Assembly (NCBI GenBank): GCA_965227535.1
Contig: OZ245761.1
Coordinates: 4,898,001 to 4,962,000, forward strand
Length of the DNA: 64,000 bases
Origin: SZUA-430 sp965227535
Lineage (GTDB): Bacteria; Pseudomonadota; Alphaproteobacteria; Micropepsales; Micropepsaceae
Direction of reading: 5' to 3'
The notes below the pieces were generated by a model that was not told where the DNA came from, made no database searches, and saw nothing but the letters and a program-made list of their open reading frames with translations. The position numbers were made by a program, and so were the translations under genes. Shown here piece after piece: positions 43,282 to 52,064 of this stretch (its first letter is position 1; the number at the start of each line of letters is the position of its first letter).

Positions 43282-43298
43282 CTGTGAGGAGAACTGCA

Positions 43299-44048
43299 AT
43301 GAGCCGTTTATCGGGAAAAGTCGCCGTCGTGACCGGCGCATCGAAGGGAATAGGCGCCGCCATCGCCAAGGCATTCGCCGAAGCCGGCGCCTCCGTCGTG
43401 GTGAACTACGCCTCGGATAAGGCGGGCGCGCAACGCGTCGTCTCCGAAATCGCGGCCAAAGGTGGCAAAGCAGTCGCCGTTCACGGCGACGTGTCGAAAG
43501 CCGCAGGCGTCAAGCAGCTCTACGACGTCGCCAAGGAATCCTACGGCCGCCTCGACGTTGTCGTGAACAACGCCGGCGTGTTCAAATTCGACGCCCTGGA
43601 GGAGGTCACCGAAAAGGAATTCCACCGTCAGTTCGACATCAACGTGCTCGGTCCGATCCTGTCGGCACAAGAAGCCGTGAAGCACTTCGGTCCCACAGGC
43701 GGCAGCATTATCAACGTCAGCTCCGTCATCGCCACCAACCCGACGCCGGGGTCCGTAATCTATAGCGGCACGAAGGGCGCACTCGACACGATCACCCTTG
43801 CGCTGGCCCGCGAACTCGCCCCGCGCAAAATCCGCGTCAACGCCATCAGCCCCGGCCCCGTCAACACCGAAGGCGCCCGCACCCTCGGCATCGCCGACAG
43901 CGAGTTCGGAAATCAGCTGGTCGCCTCGACCCCGCTCGGCCGCTTCGGCGAGCCGGACGACATCGCCTCCGTCGCCGTCTTCCTCGCCTCAGCCGACGCC
44001 GGCTGGATCACCGGTGAAACGATCCGGACCGCAGGCGGCATGCGCTAA
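43299..44048 (+). CDS. Short-chain dehydrogenase/reductase
   Basis: A 249-residue classical SDR. Cofactor motif TGASKGIGAAIAKA, NNAG, the catalytic Ser (NVSSVIATNP) and YSGTK (YxxxK) are in place, with the usual PGPVNTEG and C-terminal GWITGETIRTAGG. The early sequence suggests NADP(H) or NAD(H) binding; the substrate is unknown. GAGGAG 8 bases before the ATG at 43299 defines the start. The ArsR-like gene upstream and the adaptor gene 47 bases downstream may form a small inducible unit with the RND pump. Confidence 0.92.
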   Translation: MSRLSGKVAVVTGASKGIGAAIAKAFAEAGASVVVNYASDKAGAQRVVSEIAAKGGKAVAVHGDVSKAAGVKQLYDVAKESYGRLDVVVNNAGVFKFDALEEVTEKEFHRQFDINVLGPILSAQEAVKHFGPTGGSIINVSSVIATNPTPGSVIYSGTKGALDTITLALARELAPRKIRVNAISPGPVNTEGARTLGIADSEFGNQLVASTPLGRFGEPDDIASVAVFLASADAGWITGETIRTAGGMR

Positions 44049-44095
44049 ACGCTTAAAGATTCCGCCAATCCGCAAACCTTGAGGACAGCCGCAAA

Positions 44096-45220
44096 ATGCG
44101 AGCTCTACGAAACTATCTTCGAAACAACGCGATCGCGGCAGGCATAGCCTTCGCGACCGCGTCCGCCGGCATCCTTGCCGGCACCTACTACAACTCCCAC
44201 GCCAAGGCCGCTCCCCAGGCCGAAGCGCCCCCGCCCACGCGCGTTGAAGCTACGCGCGTGGTGCAGTCGTCGCTCACGAAATCCATGCAAGTCGTGGGCG
44301 ACGTCGAATCCGGTGAAGCGGTCAACCTGCGCTCCGAAATCACGGGTCGCATCGACCGCGTCGCCTTCGCCGATGGTCAAACCGTCAAGGCCGGCGACCT
44401 GCTGATCAAACTCGACGGCAGCGTCCAAGAGGCCGAACTCGACCGCGCCCGCGCGAACCTAGGCCTGTGGCAGAACAACGTCGCCCGCTACGCAAAGCTC
44501 GTGCAAACCGGCGTCGTCTCCAAGGTGAAGCTCGAAGAGGCGCAGTCCGAACACAATCTGGCCCGCGCCAACGTGAAGCTCGCCGAAGCCAATCTGGCGA
44601 AGACGCAAATCCGGGCGCCCTTCGACAGCAAAGTCGGCATCCGCAGCGTAAGCCCAGGCGACTACGTCTCGCCCGGTGACAGCCTGGTCAACGTCGACAA
44701 GGTCGGCGAGGTGAAAGTGCTCTTCACCGTGCCCGAACGCTTCCTGCACGATCTAAAGCAGGGCACGGAGGTCGAACTCAGTCTCGACTCGTTGCCCGGC
44801 GAAACGGTGAAGGCAAAAGTGCTCGCCATCGAATCCCGCGTCGCCGCCGAAAGCCGCAGCATCCGCGTCCAAGCGGTCGCGAGCAACGCCGACGGCAAAC
44901 TCTACGCCGGCCAGTTCGTGACCGTGAACCTGCCGATCCGCGAAGTTGAAGCCGCGCTGCTGGTGCCCGACCAAGCTTTGGTCCCGCAAGGCGGCGACGT
45001 CTTCGTCTACCGCATCGACAACAACACGGTGAAACGCATCGCCGTGAAGACGGGGCTGCGCGCGAACTCCCAGGCGCAGATCCTAGCCGGCCTCAACGTG
45101 GGCGACCTCGTCGTCACCGCGGGCCAGCAGAAAATCCAAGACGGCGCGCCGGTTCAGGTCGGCCCGCCGAGCGTCGTCCAGGTTCTGGCGACGCCCGAAG
45201 AAGAAACCGCGCCGAACTAA
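44096..45220 (+). CDS. RND efflux periplasmic adaptor
   Basis: A 374-residue membrane fusion protein with an N-terminal anchor or signal (to about residue 33), a lipoyl/hairpin region (VNLRSEITGRIDRVAFADGQTVKAGD and AKTQIRAPFDSKVGIRSVSPGDY) and a C-terminal barrel with PDQALVPQGGDVFVYRI. It precedes the permease by 28 bases. No outer-membrane factor follows, so this system probably uses a TolC encoded elsewhere. Confidence 0.93.
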   Translation: MRALRNYLRNNAIAAGIAFATASAGILAGTYYNSHAKAAPQAEAPPPTRVEATRVVQSSLTKSMQVVGDVESGEAVNLRSEITGRIDRVAFADGQTVKAGDLLIKLDGSVQEAELDRARANLGLWQNNVARYAKLVQTGVVSKVKLEEAQSEHNLARANVKLAEANLAKTQIRAPFDSKVGIRSVSPGDYVSPGDSLVNVDKVGEVKVLFTVPERFLHDLKQGTEVELSLDSLPGETVKAKVLAIESRVAAESRSIRVQAVASNADGKLYAGQFVTVNLPIREVEAALLVPDQALVPQGGDVFVYRIDNNTVKRIAVKTGLRANSQAQILAGLNVGDLVVTAGQQKIQDGAPVQVGPPSVVQVLATPEEETAPN

Positions 45221-45248
45221 CCGGCCCGGCACGAACAGGGATTCCATC

Positions 45249-48200
45249 ATGCGCCTCTCAGAGATCAGCATCTCACGCCCCGTCTTCGCGACGGTCATGA
45301 GCCTCGTCATCGTGCTGCTCGGCTTCGTGAGCTACAACGCGCTCACGATCCGCGAGTACCCGAACATCGACGAGCCCGCGATCACCGTGACGACCGCCTA
45401 TCCGGGCGCCAGCGCGCAGTTGATGGAATCTCAAGTCACCAAAATCATCGAAGACTCAATCGCCGGCATCGAGGGGATCAAAACGATCTCCTCGATCAGC
45501 CGCGAAGGCACCAGCGTCATCAGCGTCCGCTTCAACCTGAACCGCGAGCAGGACAACGCCGCAGCCGACGTGCGCGACCGCGTCGCCCGTGTCCGCGGCA
45601 GCCTGCCCGACGAAATCCAAGAACCCATCGTCGCCAAGGTCGAAGCCGACTCCGAACCGATCCTCTACCTCGTCCCCGTCAGCACCACCCACAGCGTGGC
45701 GCAGCTGACCGACATCGCCGACCGCTACATCCAAGATCAGCTGCAAACCATCAACGGCGTCGCCGAAGTCTACATCTTCGGCGCCCGCCGCTACGCCATG
45801 CGCATCTGGCTCGATCCGTTGAAACTGGCGGCCCACCGTCTGACGACCGCAGACGTAGAGCGCAGCCTGCGCACTCAGAACCTCGAAGTCCCCTCCGGCC
45901 GCGTCGAAGGCCAGCAGCGCGAATTCGCGGTCCTCTCGAACACCGACATCAACACGCGTGAGCAGTTCGAAAACGTCATCATCGCCAAGCGCGAAGACCA
46001 CCAGATCCAACTCAAAGACGTCGCCCGCGTAAGCCTCGGCGTCGAAGACGACCGCGTGGCCTTCCGCTTCAACCGCAAGAATGCCGTCGCCCTCGGCATC
46101 GTGAAGCAGTCGGTCGCGAACCCCCTCGACATCTCCCGCGACGTCGACGCCATTCTGCCCACCATTCAGGCGAACCTGCCGCAAGGCATCACGATCCGCA
46201 AAGCCTACGACTCGACCGACTTCATCCGCTCGTCGATCGACAACGTCTACAGCGCACTCGGCGAAGCGGTACTGTTGGTCGTGGCTATCATCCTCCTCTT
46301 CCTGCGCAGCCCGCGCGCCGCGCTCATCCCAGTGATCACGATCCCGGTCTCCCTCATCGGCGCCTTCATGCTGATGGCGCTGTTCGGCTTCTCGATCAAC
46401 ACGCTGACCTTGCTCGCGATGGTGCTCGCCATCGGCCTCGTCGTCGACGACGCGATCGTCGTGCTCGAGAACATCTACCGCCACGTCGAGGAAGGCATGC
46501 CCCCGATGGAGGCCGCGCGCAAAGGCGCCGGCGAAATCGGCTTCGCCGTCATCGCGATGACCATCACACTCGCCGCCGTCTACGTCCCCGTCGCCTTCAT
46601 GGAAGGCCGCACCGGCAAACTCTTCACCGAATTCGCACTGACCCTGGCCTCGGCCGTCGTCATCTCAGGCTTCGTCGCGCTCACGCTCACGCCGATGATG
46701 AGCAGCCTCTTGCTGAAGTCCAGCCATCAGCAGGGTCGCATCGCCGCCACTCTCGAACGCGGACTGAACGCGCTCGATGCCGGCTATCACAGCCTCCTCT
46801 CGCGCGTGCTCCGGGCACGCTGGCTGGTCTTCCCCGCGCTAGCCATCGTGGCGCTCGCGACCACCTTCGTCTTCAGCCAACTGCGTTCCGAACTGTCGCC
46901 GCTCGAAGACCGCGGTGCCGTCTTCATGGCCTTCATCGGTCCGGAAGGCGCAACGGTCGACTACATAGCGACCTACGCGAACCAGCTCGAAGAAAAGATC
47001 GCTGAGATCCCCGAAATCTCCCGCTTCGGCGTCGCCTCAGGCATCGGCGGCGGCCGCTTGGCGATCGCGAACCAAGGCCTGTCTTTCATGGGCCTGACCC
47101 CGTGGGACGAACGCGAACGCAGCAGCAAGGACATCGCCGCCGAACTCGGCCCCAAACTCTGGGACATCCCGGGCGTGCTCGCGTTCCCGATCTTGCCCGC
47201 CTCGCTCGGCGCCAACTTCTTCGCCAAGCCGGTAGAATTCGTCATCAAAGACAGCGCGCCGTACGAAGAGATGTCGAAGAGCGTCGACATCTTTCTGGCC
47301 AAGGTGCGCGAAAACCCGCGCATCACGAACATCGACACCGATCTGAAGATCAACACGCCGCAGCTGAAGGTCGACATCGACCGCGAGAAACTAGCCGACC
47401 TCGGCATCAGCGTCGCCGACGCCGCCGGCGCGCTTGAAACCATGCTGGCCGGTCGCGAAGTCACGCGCTTCAAGCGGGCAGGGGAGCAATACGACGTCCT
47501 CCTCCGCGTCGAAGACGCCCAACGCACCGAACCCGAAAGCCTGGAACGCATCTTCATCCGCACGGCCTCCGGCGCATTGGTCCCGCTGTCGTCCGTCGTC
47601 ACCATCCACGACACGACCGCGCCGCGCGACATGAACCACTTCGACCGCATGCGCTCCGTCACCGTCACAGCGAACCTCGCCGACGGCTACGCCCTCGGTG
47701 AAGCGCTAACGTTCCTCGAGCAAACCGCGCGCGAGACATTGCCGCCGACCGCCCGCGTCGACTTTGACGGCCAATCGCGCGAGTACAAGGAATCGAGCAG
47801 CGGCATCGTGCTGACGTTCGGCCTCGCGCTGCTCTTCATCTTCCTGGTGCTGGCCGCGCAGTTCGAAAGCTTCATCGACCCGCTGATCATCCTGATCACC
47901 GTCCCACTGACGATGCTGGGCGCGCTCCTCGCACTCTGGCTGACGGGCAACACGCTGAACATCTACAGCCAGATCGGCCTGATCACACTCGTCGGCCTCA
48001 TCTCAAAGCACGGCATCCTGATCGTTGAATTCGCCAACAAGGCCGCGGAGGAAGGCAAGTCCACGGTGGAAGCCGCTCTCCACGCCGCAACCCTCCGCCT
48101 GCGTCCGATCTTGATGACGACCGGCGCCATGGCGCTCGGCGCCGTCCCGCTCATCATGGCCGAAGGGGCTGGCGCAGAATCGCGGCATCAGTTGGGCTGG

Positions 48201-48329
48201 GTCATCGTCGGCGGCATGACCTTCGGAACGCTGTTGACGCTCTTCGTCCTGCCGGCATTCTACACCTACTTCAGCCGCTCGCGCGCACCCCGCGCGGCGG
48301 CGTCCGAAGGAGCGCTGGTCCCCGCCTAA
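45249..48329 (+). CDS. RND efflux pump, HAE-1 type permease
   Basis: A 1026-residue multidrug-type permease beginning MRLSEISISRPVFATVMSLVIVLLG. It has DDAIVVLENIYRHVEEGMPP (proton-relay region), two periplasmic porter regions and SKHGILIVEFAN in the second half. The type is MexF/AcrB-like. It follows the adaptor closely and converges with the next gene with a 4-base overlap. With the SDR and ArsR-like genes upstream it may be an inducible detoxification unit. Confidence 0.94.
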   Translation: MRLSEISISRPVFATVMSLVIVLLGFVSYNALTIREYPNIDEPAITVTTAYPGASAQLMESQVTKIIEDSIAGIEGIKTISSISREGTSVISVRFNLNREQDNAAADVRDRVARVRGSLPDEIQEPIVAKVEADSEPILYLVPVSTTHSVAQLTDIADRYIQDQLQTINGVAEVYIFGARRYAMRIWLDPLKLAAHRLTTADVERSLRTQNLEVPSGRVEGQQREFAVLSNTDINTREQFENVIIAKREDHQIQLKDVARVSLGVEDDRVAFRFNRKNAVALGIVKQSVANPLDISRDVDAILPTIQANLPQGITIRKAYDSTDFIRSSIDNVYSALGEAVLLVVAIILLFLRSPRAALIPVITIPVSLIGAFMLMALFGFSINTLTLLAMVLAIGLVVDDAIVVLENIYRHVEEGMPPMEAARKGAGEIGFAVIAMTITLAAVYVPVAFMEGRTGKLFTEFALTLASAVVISGFVALTLTPMMSSLLLKSSHQQGRIAATLERGLNALDAGYHSLLSRVLRARWLVFPALAIVALATTFVFSQLRSELSPLEDRGAVFMAFIGPEGATVDYIATYANQLEEKIAEIPEISRFGVASGIGGGRLAIANQGLSFMGLTPWDERERSSKDIAAELGPKLWDIPGVLAFPILPASLGANFFAKPVEFVIKDSAPYEEMSKSVDIFLAKVRENPRITNIDTDLKINTPQLKVDIDREKLADLGISVADAAGALETMLAGREVTRFKRAGEQYDVLLRVEDAQRTEPESLERIFIRTASGALVPLSSVVTIHDTTAPRDMNHFDRMRSVTVTANLADGYALGEALTFLEQTARETLPPTARVDFDGQSREYKESSSGIVLTFGLALLFIFLVLAAQFESFIDPLIILITVPLTMLGALLALWLTGNTLNIYSQIGLITLVGLISKHGILIVEFANKAAEEGKSTVEAALHAATLRLRPILMTTGAMALGAVPLIMAEGAGAESRHQLGWVIVGGMTFGTLLTLFVLPAFYTYFSRSRAPRAAASEGALVPA

Positions 48330-48955
48330 GAGTCGGTGTTGCGCGTCGCGTCGACCAACTTGGCGAAGTCGACCTTGGCGATCGGCTCCAACAACTTGGT
48401 CAGTCGCGCCGCCTGCTCCGACGCCTCGATGAGAAAATCGAACCCGCCGTCGCGCAGCCGGCATTGGTCGGCATGCCGTGTTTGCAGATGATCCAGCCGC
48501 GGTCCGGCAAGATCAGGGTTCATCTTCAGCTCCGCCTCGATCTCGTTGGCCTGCGCCGCAGCCTCCAGCGCACCCTCGACCCCCATCATAGTCCGCAGCA
48601 GCGTGACATGTATCCGCGCCCGCAAAGCCGGATCGCGCAATTCGAACAGCCGTTCGCGGTTGCGATCGTAAACGTCCAGCTCGCGCCGGATCATCCGCAA
48701 CAGTCGCATTGTCACCGGCCCGTAAGGATCGCCGATGCCGCGCGCCCGTCCGGCCGACCGCACGGTCACGCCAAGCAGCGCCATGATCTCGCCGAAAAAC
48801 AGCGCCGCCTGCCGCTCTCGCCGCCGCGAGTCGACCCGATGCTCGATTTGCGTCGCGACGAACCCGCCCGCCGTGGCCAAAATGGCCCCCGCGACAACGG
48901 CGCCCAGCGTGTCCAAATTGGAGATAAAATCGAAACTTTCGGCGCGTACCGGCAC
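48326..48955 (-). CDS. Hypothetical protein with N-terminal membrane helix
   Basis: A 209-residue protein that I do not recognise. A membrane helix (about residues 14-35, LDTLGAVVAGAILATAGGFVA) is followed by a long Arg/Leu-rich helical, possibly coiled-coil region. The start is GTG with no clear ribosome binding site, so the N-terminus is uncertain. It converges with the RND permease with 4 bases of overlap. Confidence 0.6.
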   Translation of the reverse strand: MPVRAESFDFISNLDTLGAVVAGAILATAGGFVATQIEHRVDSRRRERQAALFFGEIMALLGVTVRSAGRARGIGDPYGPVTMRLLRMIRRELDVYDRNRERLFELRDPALRARIHVTLLRTMMGVEGALEAAAQANEIEAELKMNPDLAGPRLDHLQTRHADQCRLRDGGFDFLIEASEQAARLTKLLEPIAKVDFAKLVDATRNTDS

Positions 48956-49058
48956 GACTCGAAGCCCCCCGCGAAGCAGCCCAAGTCTAAGCCCGGCCGT
49001 CGCCGACGCGAAGACCTTGCCGCCACAAAGGCTTAGGGCTAATAAGACGCCCCGCCGC

Positions 49059-49132
49059 TGGGGGATCGTCTAACGGTAGGACTGCAGACTCTGACTCTGC
49101 CTGTCTAGGTTCGAATCCTAGTCCCCCAACCA
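49059..49132 (+). tRNA. tRNA-Gln (CTG anticodon)
   Basis: Seven-base acceptor stem TGGGGGA/TCCCCCA, anticodon stem GCAGA/TCTGC with loop CTCTGAC giving anticodon CTG, T-arm loop TTCGAAT, discriminator A, and an encoded CCA at 49130-49132. The total is 74 bases with CCA. It reads glutamine codon CAG. Confidence 0.95.
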
Positions 49133-49247
49133 CCCATCCGACCGCACGTTGCTCCGAATAGCCTGCTCCGCCGCAAGGCATTTCAGCCGCCTTTCGCGAC
49201 GCGAAACGGGGCCGTGCTCTCGGCCTTGAGGCTGCTAAGTCGGGGGG

Positions 49248-49628
49248 TCAGCTGTGATCGGTGGCGCCGCGCATGCGATCGTGCTTCGCGAAAAAGCGCT
49301 TCGCCAACGCCACCAATTGGCCGTCAGTGGGGTGATCGACTGTCTCCCAACCGACAAGCTTCGGGCCGAGGGCTGGCCGGTGCTTTTCCACAAAGTGCCT
49401 AAAGTCGGCCTGGGCGGTGTGGGAGCCGGTCACCAGCACCTCCGGGATGCTCGCCAGTGCGTCGCAAACCTCGGCGAAGAATTCGTGCTCGGTGCGCACG
49501 CCACTGCCGTGCTGACGCGTGTAGTGTTTGTGATCCTTGAGCCTCTCGGCATGGACTTCGTCGGCATCGAATTGCTGCACCAAAGCGCTGTGATGATCGA
49601 TCCAAGCGACTGCGTGGAATAGGGTCAC
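49248..49628 (-). CDS. Small eRF1/Pelota-like 'translational machinery' protein
   Basis: A 126-residue protein matching the rhizobial and alphaproteobacterial family annotated as translational machinery protein: FHAVAWIDHHSALVQQF at the start, EVLVTGSHTAQADFRHFV and VGWETVDHPTDGQLVALAKRFF near the end. Structural relatives are domains of archaeal/eukaryotic release factor 1 and Pelota. Whether it acts on ribosomes is not established. The GTG at 49628 is chosen for its AAGGAG site 6 bases upstream; a longer frame to 49847 has no similarity. Confidence 0.75.
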   Translation of the reverse strand: MTLFHAVAWIDHHSALVQQFDADEVHAERLKDHKHYTRQHGSGVRTEHEFFAEVCDALASIPEVLVTGSHTAQADFRHFVEKHRPALGPKLVGWETVDHPTDGQLVALAKRFFAKHDRMRGATDHS

Positions 49629-49881
49629 TAAAGTCTCCTTCGTGCGAGATGCGACTAAGCCTAATCTCGCTCTGCCAATTGATCTAGGCACCCGCGTCGG
49701 CGCGCACGAAATGGTCGTGGCCGACGCACGTTGATAGCACGTCTGGACTTCGGCGACGGACCGAAAAACGAACGGCGCGCAATGCGCGCAGGAACAACCG
49801 GGCTGCGAGCCCCGGGAACGTCGCCAGATTGAGAATCGCAAGCTCACAACCGGCGCCGCCCGAAGCGGCGATTGCGAGGCG

Positions 49882-51105
49882 CTAAGCGGCTTTCTTCGTA
49901 CTTAGCCACCGGACTGGCGCGGATGCGTAGCGCAGCATGCTGCGGAAGTCGGGCGGCCGCATGCGTCGCTTGAGCAGCGCATGGCCGTTGTCCGGATTGA
50001 GCAGCGCGGCGACGTAGTCGAGGTCCGAGAAGTGATTGGCGATCGTGTGAAAGAGAATGAGGCCGGGCACCGCCGCGACCGAGGCCAACGGTCCCCACAG
50101 CCACGCAAAGAATGCGACGGCCAACAGAATGGCGATCGGACTGGTCACAATGCGCCGGGACACGAGCCACGGCGTAATGAACTGAGACTCGATGATGTCG
50201 ATAACGAGAAGTATGAGCGGTGGCGTTAGCGCGCCGACGACGGTGTCTTCCGTGGCAAATCCGAACACTGCCGCCGCGAGGATCACTGTGGTGGGGCCGA
50301 TGACAGGCAGAAAGCTCGCCACGCCGAAGGCAAAGCCCCAGAAGATCGGATCGGGAATCCCTGCGATCGTGAAGGCGATCGCGGTGACGATCGCGATGCC
50401 GATGTTGATGCAGACGAGGACGAACAGGTAACCGGAGACGCACTGGCGGATGTCGCGCAAGACGCGCCCGGCGCGCAGGCGCCCTGTCATCGTGCGCGGC
50501 AAGAGAATGAGGCGCACATAGTAGCTCTCGCGATAGGCGATCAGAAACATCGTGAGAACGATGATAAAGATGCCGGTGGCGATGATTTCGGGCGCCGTGC
50601 GAAGAGCGGCCGTCAGCGGCCCTTCGGCGTCGAGCGTCACGACCGCGGGCTTGACGGCCGTGCGCGGCGCAGTCTCGGTGATGCCTCGGATTTCAGACGA
50701 GACGCGTTCGACCGCGCTAAGCTGCTCGCGAAGCGGTTCAAGCTTGCGCTCCGTCGCGCGCGCGATCTCGGGCAACCGATCCACCCAATCCGCGAGTGCG
50801 GGCGCAAGTACCGCCGCGCCGACGAAGATCAGCGATACAAGAACCAAGACGCTCGCGATGGCGGCGACAGATGTCGGAAAATACAAGCGCTCCAGTAACG
50901 TCGCGATCGGCGAAAGCAAGAGTGCGAGTAGAATCGCAATTGCGGTTGGCATCACGATGGCTGCCGCGACATAACAGACGGCGACGGTCACCAGCGCAAA
51001 AAGCCAAACGACGCAAATACGAATAAGGCGGAGGTCGCGCGCGCCGACGCTGAACGCGGCTGGATCGCCCCCTGAAACGTCCCGCAGCAAGCGCATTTTG
51101 GTCAA
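49882..51105 (-). CDS. AI-2E family transporter (PerM/TqsA-like permease)
   Basis: A 407-residue polytopic membrane protein with about eight helices and a long central loop. FWGFAFGVASFLPVIGP and the C-terminal WGPLASVAAVPGLILFHTI belong to the AI-2 exporter superfamily. Most members are not shown to export autoinducer 2; several transport Na+/H+. TTG at 51105 has GGGAG at a good distance; the ATG three codons later lacks one. A near-consensus EcfG promoter (GCAAC-N16-CGTT, one mismatch) lies at 51152-51176. Confidence 0.85.
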   Translation of the reverse strand: MTKMRLLRDVSGGDPAAFSVGARDLRLIRICVVWLFALVTVAVCYVAAAIVMPTAIAILLALLLSPIATLLERLYFPTSVAAIASVLVLVSLIFVGAAVLAPALADWVDRLPEIARATERKLEPLREQLSAVERVSSEIRGITETAPRTAVKPAVVTLDAEGPLTAALRTAPEIIATGIFIIVLTMFLIAYRESYYVRLILLPRTMTGRLRAGRVLRDIRQCVSGYLFVLVCINIGIAIVTAIAFTIAGIPDPIFWGFAFGVASFLPVIGPTTVILAAAVFGFATEDTVVGALTPPLILLVIDIIESQFITPWLVSRRIVTSPIAILLAVAFFAWLWGPLASVAAVPGLILFHTIANHFSDLDYVAALLNPDNGHALLKRRMRPPDFRSMLRYASAPVRWLSTKKAA

Positions 51106-51264
51106 CAGACGCTACTCCCAGCGCGCACAATGCGACGCGAACTATGCTGAGAACGCGTCGATGAGGCGGGAGTTGCACGACGCCGGCGCCGGGGCGGAAA
51201 ACGGCTCAACGGTCTGACGGACTTATGGTTTACGAGCCTTTAGCGAAAGGCAAAGAAGAAAGAA

Positions 51265-51329
51265 CCGGGTCACGGCGCGCGGGATGTCGGCCGCGCTGGC
51301 TGGGGGGAGACGATGGGACCGTGACCCGG
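51265..51329 (-). terminator. Long-loop inverted repeat after the SYLF gene
   Basis: CCGGGTCACGG (51265-51275) and CCGTGACCCGG (51319-51329) form an 11-bp perfect stem around 43 bases, 7 bases downstream of the SYLF gene stop on the minus strand. The following minus-strand sequence is pyrimidine-rich (TTCTTTCTTCTTTG), which fits a weak terminator. Confidence 0.55.
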
Positions 51330-51336
51330 AACGCTG

Positions 51337-51921
51337 TTAGCGCGACGCCGACGGCGTTTGGCCGCGGTTGATGCGCGAGATTTTTGTACCTTCGATGCTG
51401 ATGCCGGCCATCAGGCCCTGTTGATTGAAGATGAACGCGTAGGCGTCGTCCTTCAGCGTCGACGTCGACAGGTTCTTCGCCACGCCTTCGTCAACGATGA
51501 CAACCGTCGGGCCCACGCCGATCTCAAAGCCTGCCGTCTTCTCGACGTACTCGACAGCCTTGTTGTTCATCAGGAATACAACGTAGCCGTACGACTGAGC
51601 GCCCGCCTGCAGACCCCACGAACCCGACACCGAGTTGTAGTAGTCGACGACGCGGTTGCCTTTCATCATCGTGCCTTCGCCGTAAGAGCCGCCGAACACG
51701 AGGCCGGCCTTGACGATATTCGGGAACACGAGAATGGCGCGCGCATTACGTGCTACGTCATTCGCCGTGCGGTTCGTCTCCGTCAGCTGCCGAAGCGCCT
51801 GCGCGGAATCGCGGTTCAAATCTTCGGCCGAGGCAGCTTGCGCCGCCGACACGAAGCTCAACGACACAACGGTCGCCAAAGCCATCGCACAGGCCATCAT
51901 CGTATTGCGTAGGGAGTTCAT
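51337..51921 (-). CDS. SYLF (Ysc84-like) lipid-binding domain protein, secreted
   Basis: A 194-residue protein with a signal peptide (to about AQA/ASA near residue 30) and a SYLF domain (about residues 60-185: RNARAILVFPNIVKAGLVFGG, GVGPTVVIVDEG, and GLMAGISIEG). SYLF domains bind phosphoinositides or other lipids in eukaryotes; bacterial roles are unknown. GGAG precedes the ATG. An exact EcfG promoter lies about 100 bases upstream, so it is a likely envelope stress gene of the GSR. Confidence 0.9.
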   Translation of the reverse strand: MNSLRNTMMACAMALATVVSLSFVSAAQAASAEDLNRDSAQALRQLTETNRTANDVARNARAILVFPNIVKAGLVFGGSYGEGTMMKGNRVVDYYNSVSGSWGLQAGAQSYGYVVFLMNNKAVEYVEKTAGFEIGVGPTVVIVDEGVAKNLSTSTLKDDAYAFIFNQQGLMAGISIEGTKISRINRGQTPSASR

Positions 51922-52019
51922 CCGGGTCTTCTCCTTTGGTCGGATTCCGATCCGCGCGCGAATCGTCCATGGCCGTTGTTGGGGGAGCGGCCTCGCAGGA
52001 ATCGGAGATCGGGTAAGAG

Positions 52020-52044
52020 AACGCGGATCCGGGAAAGCAGTTCC
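52020..52044 (-). promoter_or_regulatory. EcfG-type promoter of the SYLF gene
   Basis: Minus-strand GGAAC (52044-52040), 16 bases, CGTT (52023-52020), exact. It lies in the 143-base gap between phyR and the SYLF gene. Most of the -35 element and spacer lies in a perfect 11-bp inverted repeat (52025-52035/52041-52051) that may also terminate phyR. Confidence 0.85.
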
Positions 52045-52064
52045 CGGATCCGGATACGTTGGCG

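Noticed and set aside
51152..51176. A tenth EcfG promoter upstream of the AI-2E transporter
   Set aside because: The -35 is GCAAC instead of GGAAC. With one mismatch in a five-base element I do not count it, though N16 spacing and CGTT are right.
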